A stretch of 22,028 bases of DNA from an uncultured Acidobacteriota bacterium (GTDB lineage: Bacteria; Acidobacteriota; Thermoanaerobaculia; Gp7-AA8). The stretch is from contig CAMPKJ010000058.1 in assembly GCA_946887105.1 (NCBI GenBank), positions 1 to 22,028 on the forward strand, in the 5' to 3' direction. A program made the position numbers and the translations under genes. Positions within the stretch are counted from its first letter, which is position 1. Each line of letters opens with the position of its first letter. Below the pieces are notes generated by a model that searched no databases, had not been told where the DNA came from, and worked only from the letters and a program-made list of their open reading frames with translations. Shown in pieces: positions 6,939 to 15,719 of the stretch.

Positions 6939-7682
6939 ATGAACGAACGCTGGACACTCCGGAACAAAACCGCGCTGGTCACCGGCGCCACCGCGGGGAT
7001 CGGGCTCGCAATCGCCGAGGAGCTGATGCGCTTCGGTGCGAACGTCATTGGCGTCGCGCGTGATGCGGAACGGCTGGGGCAGTGGGAGCGCGACCATCCC
7101 GGCGCGCGCGGGATCGCGGCGGATGTCACGAAGGACGCGGCGTCGATCATCGGGAAGCTCGACCGGCTCGACATCCTGATCAACAACGCCGGCACGAACA
7201 TCCGCAAGAAGGCCATCGATTACGACGACGCTGAATACGTGCGCGTGCGCGAGACGAACATGGACTCGGTCTTCGAGCTCTGCCGGCGTGCGCATCCGCT
7301 CCTGAAGGCGTCGGGTGACGCGAACGTCGTCAACATCACCTCCGTGGCCGCGTCGCGGCATCTCGGGACCGGTGTTCCATATGCGATGACCAAGGCCGCC
7401 ATCGCGCACATGACCCGCGCGCTGGCGGCGGAGTGGGCGAAGGATGGGATCCGGGTGAACGCGGTCGCGCCGTGGTACATCCGCACGCCGCTGGCCGAGC
7501 CGGTCCTCCAGGATCCGGTGCGTCTGGAAAAGATCCTGGCCACGACACCGCTCGGGCGGATCGGCGAGCCGGATGAGGTCGCTTCGCTGGTGGCGTTTCT
7601 GTGCATGCCTGCCGCGTCGTACATCACCGGCCAGTGCGTCGGCGTGGACGGCGGATTCAGCGTCGCTGGCGTTTTCCAATAA
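6939..7682 (+). CDS. Short-chain dehydrogenase/reductase (SDR)
   Basis: A classical SDR of 247 residues. The cofactor motif TGATAGIG is at 15-22, NNAG at 82-85, and the catalytic triad at Ser135, Tyr148 and Lys152 (YAMTK), with a C-terminal GGF following VGVDGG. Overall wording ([46 protein letters not shown]) is close to tropinone-reductase-like and 3-oxoacyl-ACP-reductase-like SDRs. The NADP(H)/NAD(H) choice and substrate cannot be read from sequence. In-frame GTG 6909 and ATG 6924 lie inside the palindromic repeat. ATG 6939 is preferred because it starts the conserved region and has GAGGG 8 nt upstream, at the repeat's edge. The gene appears monocistronic. Confidence 0.88.
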   Translation: MNERWTLRNKTALVTGATAGIGLAIAEELMRFGANVIGVARDAERLGQWERDHPGARGIAADVTKDAASIIGKLDRLDILINNAGTNIRKKAIDYDDAEYVRVRETNMDSVFELCRRAHPLLKASGDANVVNITSVAASRHLGTGVPYAMTKAAIAHMTRALAAEWAKDGIRVNAVAPWYIRTPLAEPVLQDPVRLEKILATTPLGRIGEPDEVASLVAFLCMPAASYITGQCVGVDGGFSVAGVFQ

Positions 7683-7687
7683 TCCAT

Positions 7688-7715
7688 TTGCGTTCCGGCC
7701 AGCCGCTGCTATATT
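7688..7715 (+). promoter_or_regulatory. Sigma70-like promoter for the histone-like gene
   Basis: TTGCGT (7688-7693) and TATATT (7710-7715) are separated by 16 nt. TGC lies directly before the -10, which makes an extended -10 element. The predicted transcription start is near 7722, about 38 nt before the ATG at 7760, in an otherwise GC-rich neighbourhood. Sequence-only prediction. Confidence 0.45.
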
Positions 7716-7759
7716 GCGCCATCCATTTTCAGCCCCAGTTTTCCGGAAGGTGATCATTC

Positions 7760-8761
7760 ATGGCAAAAGCCCAGGGGAAAAAGACCGCCGCGGCCGGTAA
7801 GAGCGTGGTGAAGAAGGTCGCGGCTCGCGTGAAGAGCGCGGCCGGGGCAGCGAAGAAGAAAGCGATCGCGAAGAAGGCCGCGCCTCCCCCAAAACCGGCC
7901 GCGAAGAAGGCGAAAGCCGCTCCGAAACCCGCACCGAAGAAGAAGTCGCCTGCCAAAGCCGCCGCGAAAGTGGTGAAGAAGGCGGCCAAAAAGGTCGTCG
8001 CGAAAGCGAAGCCGGCCGCGAAAGCCGTCGGAAAAGCGGCCAAGGCAGTCAAGAAAGCCGCCACGGCCAAAACGGTCGTGAAGGTTGCCAAAGCGATCGT
8101 GAAGCCGGCGCCCGCGAAGGCCGCCAAACCGGCGCCGAAAGCGCCCGTCGTTCCTGCCCCGGTGGCCCCACCCGCGGCACCCGTTGCGGCGCCTCCCGCC
8201 GAAGCAGAGAAGAAGCGAGGACGAAGAGCGCGTCCGCGCGTGCAATCGAGCGGCGCTCCGGCCGCGGCATGGCTGTCCACCGAAAAGCCGCGTCCGGCAT
8301 CGTTCATCCCCGCGCCCGCGCGTGCCGAGGCGCCGTCCGCGGTGGCTGCGCCGCCGGCGTCATCCGATCGTCTGATCCGTCCGGACGACGTCGATCATCC
8401 CGCCGTCCGCACGGTGCCGGTGCGCATCGACGTCGAACAGGGCGCGGGCCGCTTCTACGTCATCGCCAATCCGATGGAGGTCTCGGTGCGTCCCGGCGAA
8501 GGGATCGAATGGGACTTCCGCTACATCGGCGGCGCGGATGTCTCGGTCGAAGAGATCGTGGTCGAGTTCGAGAAACCGTCGCCGTTTGCGCAGACCGTGT
8601 TCCGCACGCGCAAGCCGGGCGGCGCGCGTCCGCACCGCCAGATGTCCAACGGCGCCCTCGCCGCGGCGGCCGGGCGCCGCATTCAGTACACCGTGCGCGC
8701 GATCAATCCGTACAAGACGGAGCTCGCGAACACAAAGGTGTGGCTGAACGTCCTGCCTTAA
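7760..8761 (+). CDS. Histone H1-like Lys/Ala-rich protein with C-terminal beta domain
   Basis: A 333-residue protein in two parts. Residues 1-125 are almost entirely Lys, Ala, Pro and Val, with repeating AKK/KKA/VKKA units like the bacterial histone H1-like and eukaryotic H1 tails; such regions bind DNA non-specifically. A Pro/Ala linker (126-150) leads to a very basic patch KKRGRRARPR (151-160), similar to but not matching an AT-hook (no RGRP). A second linker follows. Residues 217-333 form a compact-looking, beta-rich domain that I do not recognise (VPVRIDVEQ, VSVRPGEGIEWDF, RRIQYTVRAINPYK, KVWLNVLP). Start: ATG 7760, with GGAAGGTGAT upstream as a strong Shine-Dalgarno. Its own promoter precedes it. 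Nucleoid association is inferred from the tail. Because the tail is low complexity, the composition could have arisen by repeat expansion. Confidence 0.72.
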   Translation: MAKAQGKKTAAAGKSVVKKVAARVKSAAGAAKKKAIAKKAAPPPKPAAKKAKAAPKPAPKKKSPAKAAAKVVKKAAKKVVAKAKPAAKAVGKAAKAVKKAATAKTVVKVAKAIVKPAPAKAAKPAPKAPVVPAPVAPPAAPVAAPPAEAEKKRGRRARPRVQSSGAPAAAWLSTEKPRPASFIPAPARAEAPSAVAAPPASSDRLIRPDDVDHPAVRTVPVRIDVEQGAGRFYVIANPMEVSVRPGEGIEWDFRYIGGADVSVEEIVVEFEKPSPFAQTVFRTRKPGGARPHRQMSNGALAAAAGRRIQYTVRAINPYKTELANTKVWLNVLP

Positions 8762-8818
8762 TCCGGTGCCGCGGTAGGGATGTGCCCGCCACCGTCACTC
8801 CTCTGACAGAGGTGGCGC

Positions 8819-10324
8819 GTGAGCAATCTGTCGACCGTCAAGAGCATCGTCGTGCTGATGATGGAGAACCGGTCCTTCGACAACTTCGTCGGCTGGATCT
8901 ACCAGGGCAATGACAACATCTCGCCAAACGGGGACGCGTTCGACGGCCTCACGGTGGACATGGGCAATCCCGAGCCGGGCAGCGGGAGCTTCGTGAACGT
9001 CGGATCGACGACGAATCACAAGAACCCGATCATCGATCCCGGCGAACCGTTCAACCACGTCAACGTGCAGCTCTTCGGCGGAAGCCCGCCGCCCGACACG
9101 CAGTGCCAGGGCTTCCTCACCGACTACACGAACGTGGTCCAGGGCACGACGTTGCTCGATCCGACCGTGATCATGGACGCGTTCGATCCGTCGGTGGTCT
9201 CGTGCACGCAACAGATCGCGCGGCAGGCCGCGATCTGCGATCAGTGGTTCTGCTCCGTGCCGACGCAGACCTGGCCGAATCGTTCGTTCGTGCACGCCGG
9301 CACGTCGAACGGCAACCTCGTCAACTGGCCGTACAACCCCGATCTCTGGAACGTGCCCACCATCTTCAACGTGATGTCGCGGCGCGCGGGATCGACCTGG
9401 CGCGTGTACTACGACGACTTCATGATCCCGCTGACGTGGCTGCAGATGCGCCAGCTCCATCCGTTCGGCTACTGGAAGAACTTCCGCGGGCTGGATGCGT
9501 TCTACGACGACGCGCAGAACGGCAATCTGCCGCAGTACGCGTTCATCGAGCCGAGCTTCTTCCCGAATCCCGTTCGTGGACCGGAAACCGACGCGCATCC
9601 GCCGCACAACGCGTTCATCGGCGATCAGTTCATCGGCAAGATCTACAACGCCATCATCGGGAGCCCGCAGTTTCAGGCGAACGAGGTGCTGTTCGTGATC
9701 ACGTTCGACGAGCACGGCGGCTGCTTCGATCACGTGGCGCCGTTCGGCAACGCCACGCCGCCGGACAAGAAGACGCGCCTCTTCGACTTCCAACGTTTCG
9801 GCGTGCGCGTGCCGACCATCGTGGTCTCGCCGTACGTCGCGGCCGGCTCCGTGTTCAATCAACGACCGGCCGGACCGCTGCCGGCGCCCGGCTCCACGCT
9901 TCCGCCATGGTCGACGTACACGCCGTACGATCACACGTCGATCCTGCGCACGATCGAGCTTTGCTTCGGCTACGACGCGCTGACTGCACGCGATGCCGCT
10001 GCTCCCGACCTGGGCGGAATCCTGACCGCTCCCGCGCGCAGCGATTACACGCCCGTGCCGATCGCCACGCTCCCGCAGCAGATCCAGGACGAGATCGCGG
10101 CCAGCACGTCGCAGGAAGCGATCGCGACGAAGCAACTGAACGACCTGCAGATCAGCATGATCGGCGGTCTCGCGCATCTTGCCGCGCCTGGCATCGTGGG
10201 CCAGATCGAGGGGATGGTGCGGACGCTGTCGTCACGCGATGTAGAGACCGAGGGACTGCCGGCCACGGTCGGGCAGGCCATCGATTACGTGCACGCGAAG
10301 AAGAAGGAGCTGAAGCTCACCTAG
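8819..10324 (+). CDS. Phosphoesterase, phospholipase C / AcpA-type superfamily
   Basis: A 501-residue protein of the phosphoesterase family that includes bacterial phospholipase C and Francisella AcpA. The metal-binding motif MENRSFDNFVGW is at 15-26 (Glu16, Asn17). A central PTQTWPNRSF segment (148-157) is in the position where relatives have the nucleophile-bearing PTxPNR motif. The second metal motif FDEHGGCFDHV has Asp297-Glu298. Relatives are usually exported with a Tat signal; here the protein begins directly at the catalytic strand, with no signal peptide and no plausible longer in-frame start seen. The GTG start at 8819 follows an AGAGG Shine-Dalgarno (8808-8812) that lies inside a small hairpin (8800-8804 with 8808-8812), which might dampen initiation. 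The C-terminal 100 residues are helical and family-variable. The exact substrate is unknown. It ends 1 nt from the convergent neighbour's stop. Confidence 0.85.
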   Translation: MSNLSTVKSIVVLMMENRSFDNFVGWIYQGNDNISPNGDAFDGLTVDMGNPEPGSGSFVNVGSTTNHKNPIIDPGEPFNHVNVQLFGGSPPPDTQCQGFLTDYTNVVQGTTLLDPTVIMDAFDPSVVSCTQQIARQAAICDQWFCSVPTQTWPNRSFVHAGTSNGNLVNWPYNPDLWNVPTIFNVMSRRAGSTWRVYYDDFMIPLTWLQMRQLHPFGYWKNFRGLDAFYDDAQNGNLPQYAFIEPSFFPNPVRGPETDAHPPHNAFIGDQFIGKIYNAIIGSPQFQANEVLFVITFDEHGGCFDHVAPFGNATPPDKKTRLFDFQRFGVRVPTIVVSPYVAAGSVFNQRPAGPLPAPGSTLPPWSTYTPYDHTSILRTIELCFGYDALTARDAAAPDLGGILTAPARSDYTPVPIATLPQQIQDEIAASTSQEAIATKQLNDLQISMIGGLAHLAAPGIVGQIEGMVRTLSSRDVETEGLPATVGQAIDYVHAKKKELKLT

Positions 10325-10325
10325 T

Positions 10326-11804
10326 TCATTCCGCGAGAATGAACGTCGGATCGTTCGTGGTGCGCTCGACCACCGACGCGTAGCCGAACACGCGTCCGCT
10401 CCCGCCGATGACGGTGAAGCGCAGGCGCGCGAGGTCGATCGATCCGACGGCGATGGCCGTGATCGAGAACTGCACGTGGCCGTATGCGGGGACGTCCACT
10501 TCTCTCATGCCGACGGCCGTGCCGAGCTCGTTCACGAACGCCACCTGCACGCGCGCGGGAGCTCCGGTGATCTCGGTGATGCCGACGTTCGTGCGGCGCT
10601 CGCTGGTCATGGCGATGCCGATCGCATCCGCCCATTCGCCGTCCCCAATCGCGTTTGCCACCGGCACTGGATCGATGAGCTGTCCGACCGTGCCTTCATC
10701 GGCTCCCGGGAACCCGGCGTAGGTCCACAGCCGCGTGGTGAGGAATCCGTCCTGCGAGGGAGCGAACTGGATCTGCCCCGCCGCTGCATCGAAGAAGCCG
10801 AAGAACGCCGCCACCGCGCTGTTTGTGTAGAACGAAAACGCGGCGTTGTGCACCTGGTGCGTGCGCGGCGCGTCCGGCTGGTGCGACGGGTAGAACGTGA
10901 GCACGGGCGGCGGAGGAGGAGGCGGCGCCGGAAGAGACCCGAGAGGAAAGATGATGACGTCCGGCTGTGACGGCAGGTGCGCGTACCACATCTCCGACGC
11001 CCACTTCGAATCGAGGTGCGCCGCGACCGGAATCACCTGCCGCGACGCCGGCGGCCGCTTGCCGGCGATGTACATGGGATCGCCGGAACGGTTCTCGATG
11101 ATCGACGCGTACGCGACCACGCGCGCGTCGCCGCTGATCACTTCGACTGCGGCGCCGACCGAGCCGATCACGCTGGTGATGGTGATCGGGACCTGCCGGT
11201 GGCTGAAGGGAAGGATCGGAATCTCGATCGTTTCGCCGGGAAAGAATCCGGTGCCGAACCGGACCTTCGCGATTCCTGATTTGCCGGCCGTCTCGGTGAT
11301 GCCGATGTTCGTGCGTGCGACGCCGGGCTCGCCGAGCGGCATGAGCACGAGCGGCTGCTCGTCGATGCCGATGGCATCATCGGCAGACACTGCGATGACC
11401 GACTGCCCAACTTTGCCGCGGGAGGTCACGTTGTAAGTCGTGCTACGCGCCAGGATGGTCGCGACATCGCCGCTGATCTCGAGCGCGCCGCTGCCGGTGG
11501 TGTGAAAGAGCGTCGCCACGACGTCCTGGAATGCGACCATGTGTCCCGGCGCGAGGATCTGTTGCGCGGCGATGAACTGCGACGTGCCGTCCGCGCCGGA
11601 TGGCGTGAACGTGAGCGACAGATCGGCGAACGTCAGGCCGCGATTGAACAGGAACACGTCGCTGCGGAACTCGGAATGAATGCCGCCGGCGTGCACGACC
11701 ACCGGGACGATCAAACGCGAGCCTTCCGGGTGGGGCCGCTGCCCCTGTGCGATCAGCGAGACAGCCAGCGCGAGCGACAGCGGCAGCGTGCGATGTATCT
11801 GCAT
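10326..11804 (-). CDS. Secreted protein with internal tandem duplication
   Basis: A 492-residue protein with an N-terminal signal peptide (MQIHRTLPLSLALAVSLIAQG, cleavage probably near 20-22). I do not recognise a named family. The mature protein is an old tandem duplication: about 31-249 and 256-492 share the same order of landmarks. IVPVVVHAGG pairs with VIPVAAHLDS; KVGQSV with TVGQLI; RTNIGITE (165-171) with RTNVGITE (405-411); and GDPMYIAGK with NDPTFILAE at the ends. Each half looks beta-rich and immunoglobulin-like. A proline run (294-300) lies early in the second half. Proteins of this look are exported or surface-attached, but no anchor or sorting signal is seen. No clear Shine-Dalgarno precedes the ATG. 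It is downstream of carB on the same strand (60-nt gap) and tail to tail with the phosphoesterase. Confidence 0.7.
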   Translation of the reverse strand: MQIHRTLPLSLALAVSLIAQGQRPHPEGSRLIVPVVVHAGGIHSEFRSDVFLFNRGLTFADLSLTFTPSGADGTSQFIAAQQILAPGHMVAFQDVVATLFHTTGSGALEISGDVATILARSTTYNVTSRGKVGQSVIAVSADDAIGIDEQPLVLMPLGEPGVARTNIGITETAGKSGIAKVRFGTGFFPGETIEIPILPFSHRQVPITITSVIGSVGAAVEVISGDARVVAYASIIENRSGDPMYIAGKRPPASRQVIPVAAHLDSKWASEMWYAHLPSQPDVIIFPLGSLPAPPPPPPPVLTFYPSHQPDAPRTHQVHNAAFSFYTNSAVAAFFGFFDAAAGQIQFAPSQDGFLTTRLWTYAGFPGADEGTVGQLIDPVPVANAIGDGEWADAIGIAMTSERRTNVGITEITGAPARVQVAFVNELGTAVGMREVDVPAYGHVQFSITAIAVGSIDLARLRFTVIGGSGRVFGYASVVERTTNDPTFILAE

Positions 11805-11864
11805 GACTGCGAGTCTACGCGCGGGGAGTGCGACAGTCCGTGATGTTCCTGTGACGCTGCGGCG

Positions 11865-14800
11865 CTACGACTTTGTCAGCGCGTGCTGTTCCTGCAGCGC
11901 CGCGAATGTGCTCACGCCCGCTTTCAGCGAGCGGATCCCTTCGACGCACGCCGTTGCCGCGGTGAGCGTGGTGATGCACGGGACGTTCATCTGCAGCGCC
12001 GTGCGGCGGATGTACGTGTCGTCGACGAACGCCGACTTGCCGAATGGCGTGTTGATCGCCAGCGCCACTTCGCCGTTGATCATGCGGTCGACGATGTTCG
12101 GCCGCGCCTCGTGAACCTTCCAGACCAGCTCGGAGTCGACGCCGTTCTTCAAGAGGAACTCGCGCGTGCCGCCGGTGGCGATGAGGCGGAAACCGAGCGC
12201 GGTCAGCTCGCGCGCGAGATGCACGACGTGCGGGCGCTTGTCGTTGTCGTTGATGGAGATGAACGCGGTGCCTTCGAGCGGCAGACGCGTGCCCGCGCCG
12301 AGGAGCGCTTTGGCGTAGGCCTCGCCGAACGTGGGAGAGCTGCCCATCACTTCGCCGGTCGACTTCATCTCCGGTCCGAGAACCGTGTCTTCCTTCGGAA
12401 AGCGATTGAAGGGGAACACCGGCGCCTTGACGAAGTAGCCGTCGACGCGCGGCTCGCTGGTCAGTCCGAGCGAACGGAGCGAGTGTCCGGCCATCACCTT
12501 TGCGGCGATCTTCGCGAATGAGACGCCGGTCGCCTTCGACACGTACGGCACGGTGCGCGACGCGCGCGGATTCACTTCCAGCACGTACAGATCGCCGTGC
12601 TGAATCGCGTACTGCACGTTCATCAGGCCGATCACGTTCAGCGCCTTCGCCAGCTCGATCGTGCGCCGGCGGATGCGGTCCTGATCGCGTCCGCCGATGA
12701 TGTACGGCGGGATCACGGTGGTGGAGTCGCCGGAGTGGATGCCGGCCAGCTCGATGTGCTCCATCACGCCCGCGACGATGACGTCGGTGCCATCCGAGAC
12801 GGCGTCGACGTCGATCTCGATCGCGTCCTCGAGGAAGTGATCGACGAGGATCGGCTGATCGGGCGCCGCCTCGACCGCCTGCGCCATGTAGCGCGTCAGT
12901 GCCTGTTCGTCGTAGACGATGGCCATGGCGCGTCCGCCGAGCACGTACGACGGGCGCACCACGACGGGGTAGCCGATGCGCTGCGCGACCGCGAGCGCTT
13001 CGTGCTCGTTCGTGGCGATGCCGTGCGCGGGAACGAGGATGCCGTGCCGGCGCGCCAGCTCGCCGAAGCGTTCGCGGTCTTCGGCGACGTCGATCGAATC
13101 GACGGACGTGCCCCACATCGGCACGCCTGCGTCGGCGAGCTGCTTGGCGAGCTTCAGCGGCGTCTGCCCACCGAACTGCACGATCACCCCTTCCGGTTTC
13201 TCGAGGTCGACGATCTCCAGCACGTCTTCGAGCGTGAGCGGCTCGAAGTAGAGGCGATCGGACGTGTCGTAGTCGGTCGACACCGTCTCCGGATTGCAGT
13301 TGACCATGATGGTCTCGAAGCCGATCTCGCGCAGCGCGAACGATGCATGCACGCAGCAGGTGTCGAACTCAATGCCCTGGCCGATGCGGTTCGGGCCGGA
13401 GCCGAGGATGATCACCTTCCGGCGATCGGTCGGCGCGGCTTCGTTTTCCGTTTCGTACGTCGAGTAGAGGTACGGCGTCGATGCCTCGAACTCCGCGGCG
13501 CAGGTATCGACGCGCTTGTAGACGGGGCGGATTCCCAGCGTGCGCCGTTCGTTGCGAACCTGGCGTTCGGTGCGATCGGTGAGCCTGGCGATCTGGCGGT
13601 CGGAGAAACCGTTGCGCTTCCATTCCGTCATCCTGAGTCGCGCAGACGGCGAAGGATCTCCGCCGCCGAGATCCTTCGCTGCGCTCAGGATGACGGATTC
13701 GAGGTTCACGATCTTGCGGATCTCGCGCAGGAACCACGGATCGATGTGCGAGAGCGCATGGATCTCTTCGACGGTCATGCCCTGGCGGAAGGCGTCGCCG
13801 ACGGCGAAGATCCGTTCCGGCGTCGGCGTGCGCAGCAGCTCCGGCAGTTTCTCGCGTGAGTGATTGCGCGTTTCCAGTCCCGCGGCGCCGATCTCGAGCG
13901 AGCGCATCCCTTTCTGCAGCGACTCGGTGAACGTGCGGCCGATGGCCATCGCCTCGCCGACCGACTGCATCGAGAAGCTGAGCAGGTGCGGAGTGTTCGG
14001 GAACTTCTCGAACGAGAAGCGCGGGATCTTCACCACCACGTAATCGATGGATGGCTCGAACGAGGCGGGCGTCTTCTTGGTGATGTCGTTCGGGATCTCG
14101 TCGAGCGTGTAGCCGGCGGCGAGCAGTGCGGCGAATTTCGCGATCGGAAAGCCGGTGGCCTTCGAGGCCAGCGCCGAGGAGCGCGAGACGCGCGGATTCA
14201 TCTCGATACAGATGCGGCGGCCGCTCTTCGGGTGCACGGCGAACTGGATGTTCGAGCCGCCGGTCTCGACGCCGATGGCGCGGATGATCCGCTTGGCCTC
14301 GTCGCGCATCGACTGGTATTCATCGTTGGTCAGCGTCTGCTGCGGCGCGACCGTGATCGAGTCGCCGGTGTGCACGCCCATCGGATCGAAATTCTCGATC
14401 GAGCAGACGATGATCACGTTGTCGGCGCGATCGCGCATCACCTCGAGCTCGAACTCTTTCCAGCCGATCACCGACTCTTCGACCAGCACGCGGTGCACCG
14501 GCGAGAGCTCCAGGCCGTGCGCGACGATGGTGCGCAGCTCTTCGACGTTGTAGGCGATGCCGCCGCCCATGCCGCCGAGGGTGAAGGAGGGGCGGATCAC
14601 CAGCGGGTAACCGATGGCCGCTGCGAACTGCTCGGCATCATCGACCGTGGCCGCGTACGCCGATTGCGGGACGTCGACGCCGATCGATTTCATCTTCTCT
14701 TTGAAGAGCTGACGATCTTCCGCGGTGCGGATGGCTTCGTAGTTCGCGCCGATCAGCTCCACCTTATGGCGTTCCAGCGCGCCGTTTTCGTAGAGCGCCA

Positions 14801-15098
14801 TGGCCAGGTTGATGCCGGTCTGGCCGCCGACAGTGGGGAGGATCGCATCCGGCTTCTCGCGCTCGATGATCCGTTCGAGCGACTCGGGCGTGAGCGGCTC
14901 GATGTAGGTGCGGTCGGCGAACTCCGGATCGGTCATGATCGTGGCCGGGTTCGAGTTGACCAGGATGATGCGATAGCCCTCGTCTTTGAGCGCCTTGCAC
15001 GCCTGCGTGCCGGAGTAGTCGAACTCGACCGCCTGGCCGATCACGATCGGGCCGGAGCCAATGATGAGAATGCTGTGGAGGTCGGACCGCTTCGGCAT
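11865..15098 (-). CDS. carB: Carbamoyl-phosphate synthase large subunit
   Basis: CarB (1077 residues; E. coli 1073) makes carbamoyl phosphate for arginine and pyrimidine synthesis. The order is: an N-terminal ATP-grasp half beginning [22 protein letters not shown], with VGGQTGIN and [18 protein letters not shown]; an oligomerisation domain (about 400-555); a second ATP-grasp half with [38 protein letters not shown] and [11 protein letters not shown]; and a C-terminal MGS-like allosteric domain with IATGGT. Residues about 469-491 are encoded by a palindromic repeat that replaces the usual linker of the oligomerisation domain. Start: 15098 matches the conserved MPKR start, but ATG 15116 (six codons earlier) has GAGGAA 8 nt upstream and is a real alternative. 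Further upstream in-frame sequence is antisense to neighbouring genes and not credible. carA is not adjacent. Confidence 0.96.
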   Translation of the reverse strand: MPKRSDLHSILIIGSGPIVIGQAVEFDYSGTQACKALKDEGYRIILVNSNPATIMTDPEFADRTYIEPLTPESLERIIEREKPDAILPTVGGQTGINLAMALYENGALERHKVELIGANYEAIRTAEDRQLFKEKMKSIGVDVPQSAYAATVDDAEQFAAAIGYPLVIRPSFTLGGMGGGIAYNVEELRTIVAHGLELSPVHRVLVEESVIGWKEFELEVMRDRADNVIIVCSIENFDPMGVHTGDSITVAPQQTLTNDEYQSMRDEAKRIIRAIGVETGGSNIQFAVHPKSGRRICIEMNPRVSRSSALASKATGFPIAKFAALLAAGYTLDEIPNDITKKTPASFEPSIDYVVVKIPRFSFEKFPNTPHLLSFSMQSVGEAMAIGRTFTESLQKGMRSLEIGAAGLETRNHSREKLPELLRTPTPERIFAVGDAFRQGMTVEEIHALSHIDPWFLREIRKIVNLESVILSAAKDLGGGDPSPSARLRMTEWKRNGFSDRQIARLTDRTERQVRNERRTLGIRPVYKRVDTCAAEFEASTPYLYSTYETENEAAPTDRRKVIILGSGPNRIGQGIEFDTCCVHASFALREIGFETIMVNCNPETVSTDYDTSDRLYFEPLTLEDVLEIVDLEKPEGVIVQFGGQTPLKLAKQLADAGVPMWGTSVDSIDVAEDRERFGELARRHGILVPAHGIATNEHEALAVAQRIGYPVVVRPSYVLGGRAMAIVYDEQALTRYMAQAVEAAPDQPILVDHFLEDAIEIDVDAVSDGTDVIVAGVMEHIELAGIHSGDSTTVIPPYIIGGRDQDRIRRRTIELAKALNVIGLMNVQYAIQHGDLYVLEVNPRASRTVPYVSKATGVSFAKIAAKVMAGHSLRSLGLTSEPRVDGYFVKAPVFPFNRFPKEDTVLGPEMKSTGEVMGSSPTFGEAYAKALLGAGTRLPLEGTAFISINDNDKRPHVVHLARELTALGFRLIATGGTREFLLKNGVDSELVWKVHEARPNIVDRMINGEVALAINTPFGKSAFVDDTYIRRTALQMNVPCITTLTAATACVEGIRSLKAGVSTFAALQEQHALTKS
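13627..13694. repeat. 68-bp palindromic repeat inside carB
   Basis: The arms GTCATCCTGAG / CTCAGGATGAC (13627-13637 and 13684-13694) and CGAAGGATCTC / GAGATCCTTCG lie in perfect inverted order around a short CGCCGCC-type centre. This is the layout of a widely seen interspersed repeat whose translation reads LSAAKDL. It is in frame within carB and encodes about 23 residues (VILSAAKDL...ARLRMTE) with no stop. Length relative to E. coli CarB is increased by only about 7 residues here, so the repeat appears to have displaced original linker sequence. Confidence 0.88.
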
Positions 15099-15123
15099 CG
15101 GACGCGAATGATACATTCGCGGC

Positions 15124-15219
15124 GTTCCTCGGGTTCCTCGGTGTTCCTCGGAGTCCCTCGGGTGAAAGGCCCGCCGCCTCCGAGGAACTCCGAGGAACTC
15201 TCCGAGGAACCCGAGGAAC
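15124..15219. repeat. Inverted array of CCGAGGAA units (copy 1)
   Basis: The left half carries several TTCCTCGG-type units and the right half several CCGAGGAAC units at 9-11-bp spacing, facing each other around a GGCCCGCC-type centre (near 15168-15176). The whole can fold into a long imperfect hairpin. It lies exactly between the divergent carB and the small gene at 15228, and places a GAGGAA motif 8-9 nt from a start codon on each strand. A second copy of the same family is at 18225-18317. It is not a CRISPR: units are too short and there are no unique spacers. Confidence 0.85.
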
Positions 15220-15227
15220 TGCGGATC

Positions 15228-15719
15228 ATGCGGCGCTTCATCGAATGGGACTCGATCGACGTGCGCGTCGACGGCGTGAAGATCGCCGCGATGGCGCGGG
15301 AGATGGTGGCGCGCGACCCGCTCATCGAGAAGCTCGATCTTCGCTTCACGAACGGGCTGCTGCGCGTCGAAGGCTCGGTGCGGAAGTTCATCAGCATTCC
15401 ATTCACCGTCGACATCACCCGCTTCGAGGCGAAGGGCACCACCGTGAAGGTGCCGCTGGCGCGCATGACCGCCGGTCCGCTGCCGCTTCCGACGTTGCTG
15501 GTGGGCCTGATCCGCCAGAAGTTTCCGTCGGACGTCGGATACGAGGAGCCGGCCACGCTGGTGCTGTCGCTGGACCGGTTTTTGCCATCTTTCGTGGCGG
15601 CCGACATCCAGAAGATCTGGATCATCGACGGCGGTCTCGCCGTGACCCTTGGCAGGGGCGGGGCCGATCTGCCCGTTGGATCCACAAATGGGGGAGGTAC
15701 CAATGAGCGAAATGAATGA
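15228..15719 (+). CDS. Hypothetical protein, family not recognised
   Basis: A 163-residue protein without signal peptide or membrane helix. It reads as a beta-rich domain: [61 protein letters not shown], then a Pro/Leu-rich turn, VLSLDRFLP, and [16 protein letters not shown]. The alternating strand pattern vaguely recalls DUF2993/LmeA-type lipid-binding beta domains, but I cannot assign it. The start ATG 15228 has GAGGAA at 15213-15218, 9 nt upstream, supplied by the repeat array. The frame stays open far upstream (antisense to carB), which is not credible coding. The last 17 nt overlap the next gene, so translation is probably coupled. Confidence 0.65.
   Translation: MRRFIEWDSIDVRVDGVKIAAMAREMVARDPLIEKLDLRFTNGLLRVEGSVRKFISIPFTVDITRFEAKGTTVKVPLARMTAGPLPLPTLLVGLIRQKFPSDVGYEEPATLVLSLDRFLPSFVAADIQKIWIIDGGLAVTLGRGGADLPVGSTNGGGTNERNE

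Noticed and set aside
5519..7216. Long minus-strand open frame opposite glmM and the dehydrogenase
   Set aside because: Composition is that of a codon-position shadow of glmM, and it crosses the palindromic repeat; no motif was recognised.
8269..8913. Alternative plus-strand frame within the histone-like gene
   Set aside because: It is Arg-rich and overlaps the better-supported frame, and it has no plausible ribosome binding site.
15124..15219. CRISPR-like array of short repeats
   Set aside because: The units are only about 8-9 bp, spacing is 9-11 bp without unique spacers, and the two halves are inverted; it is a palindromic repeat array.
13860..15227. Long plus-strand reading frame upstream of the gene at 15228
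   Set aside because: It is antisense to carB, Arg/Asp/His-rich as expected for a GC-rich shadow frame, and has no family resemblance.
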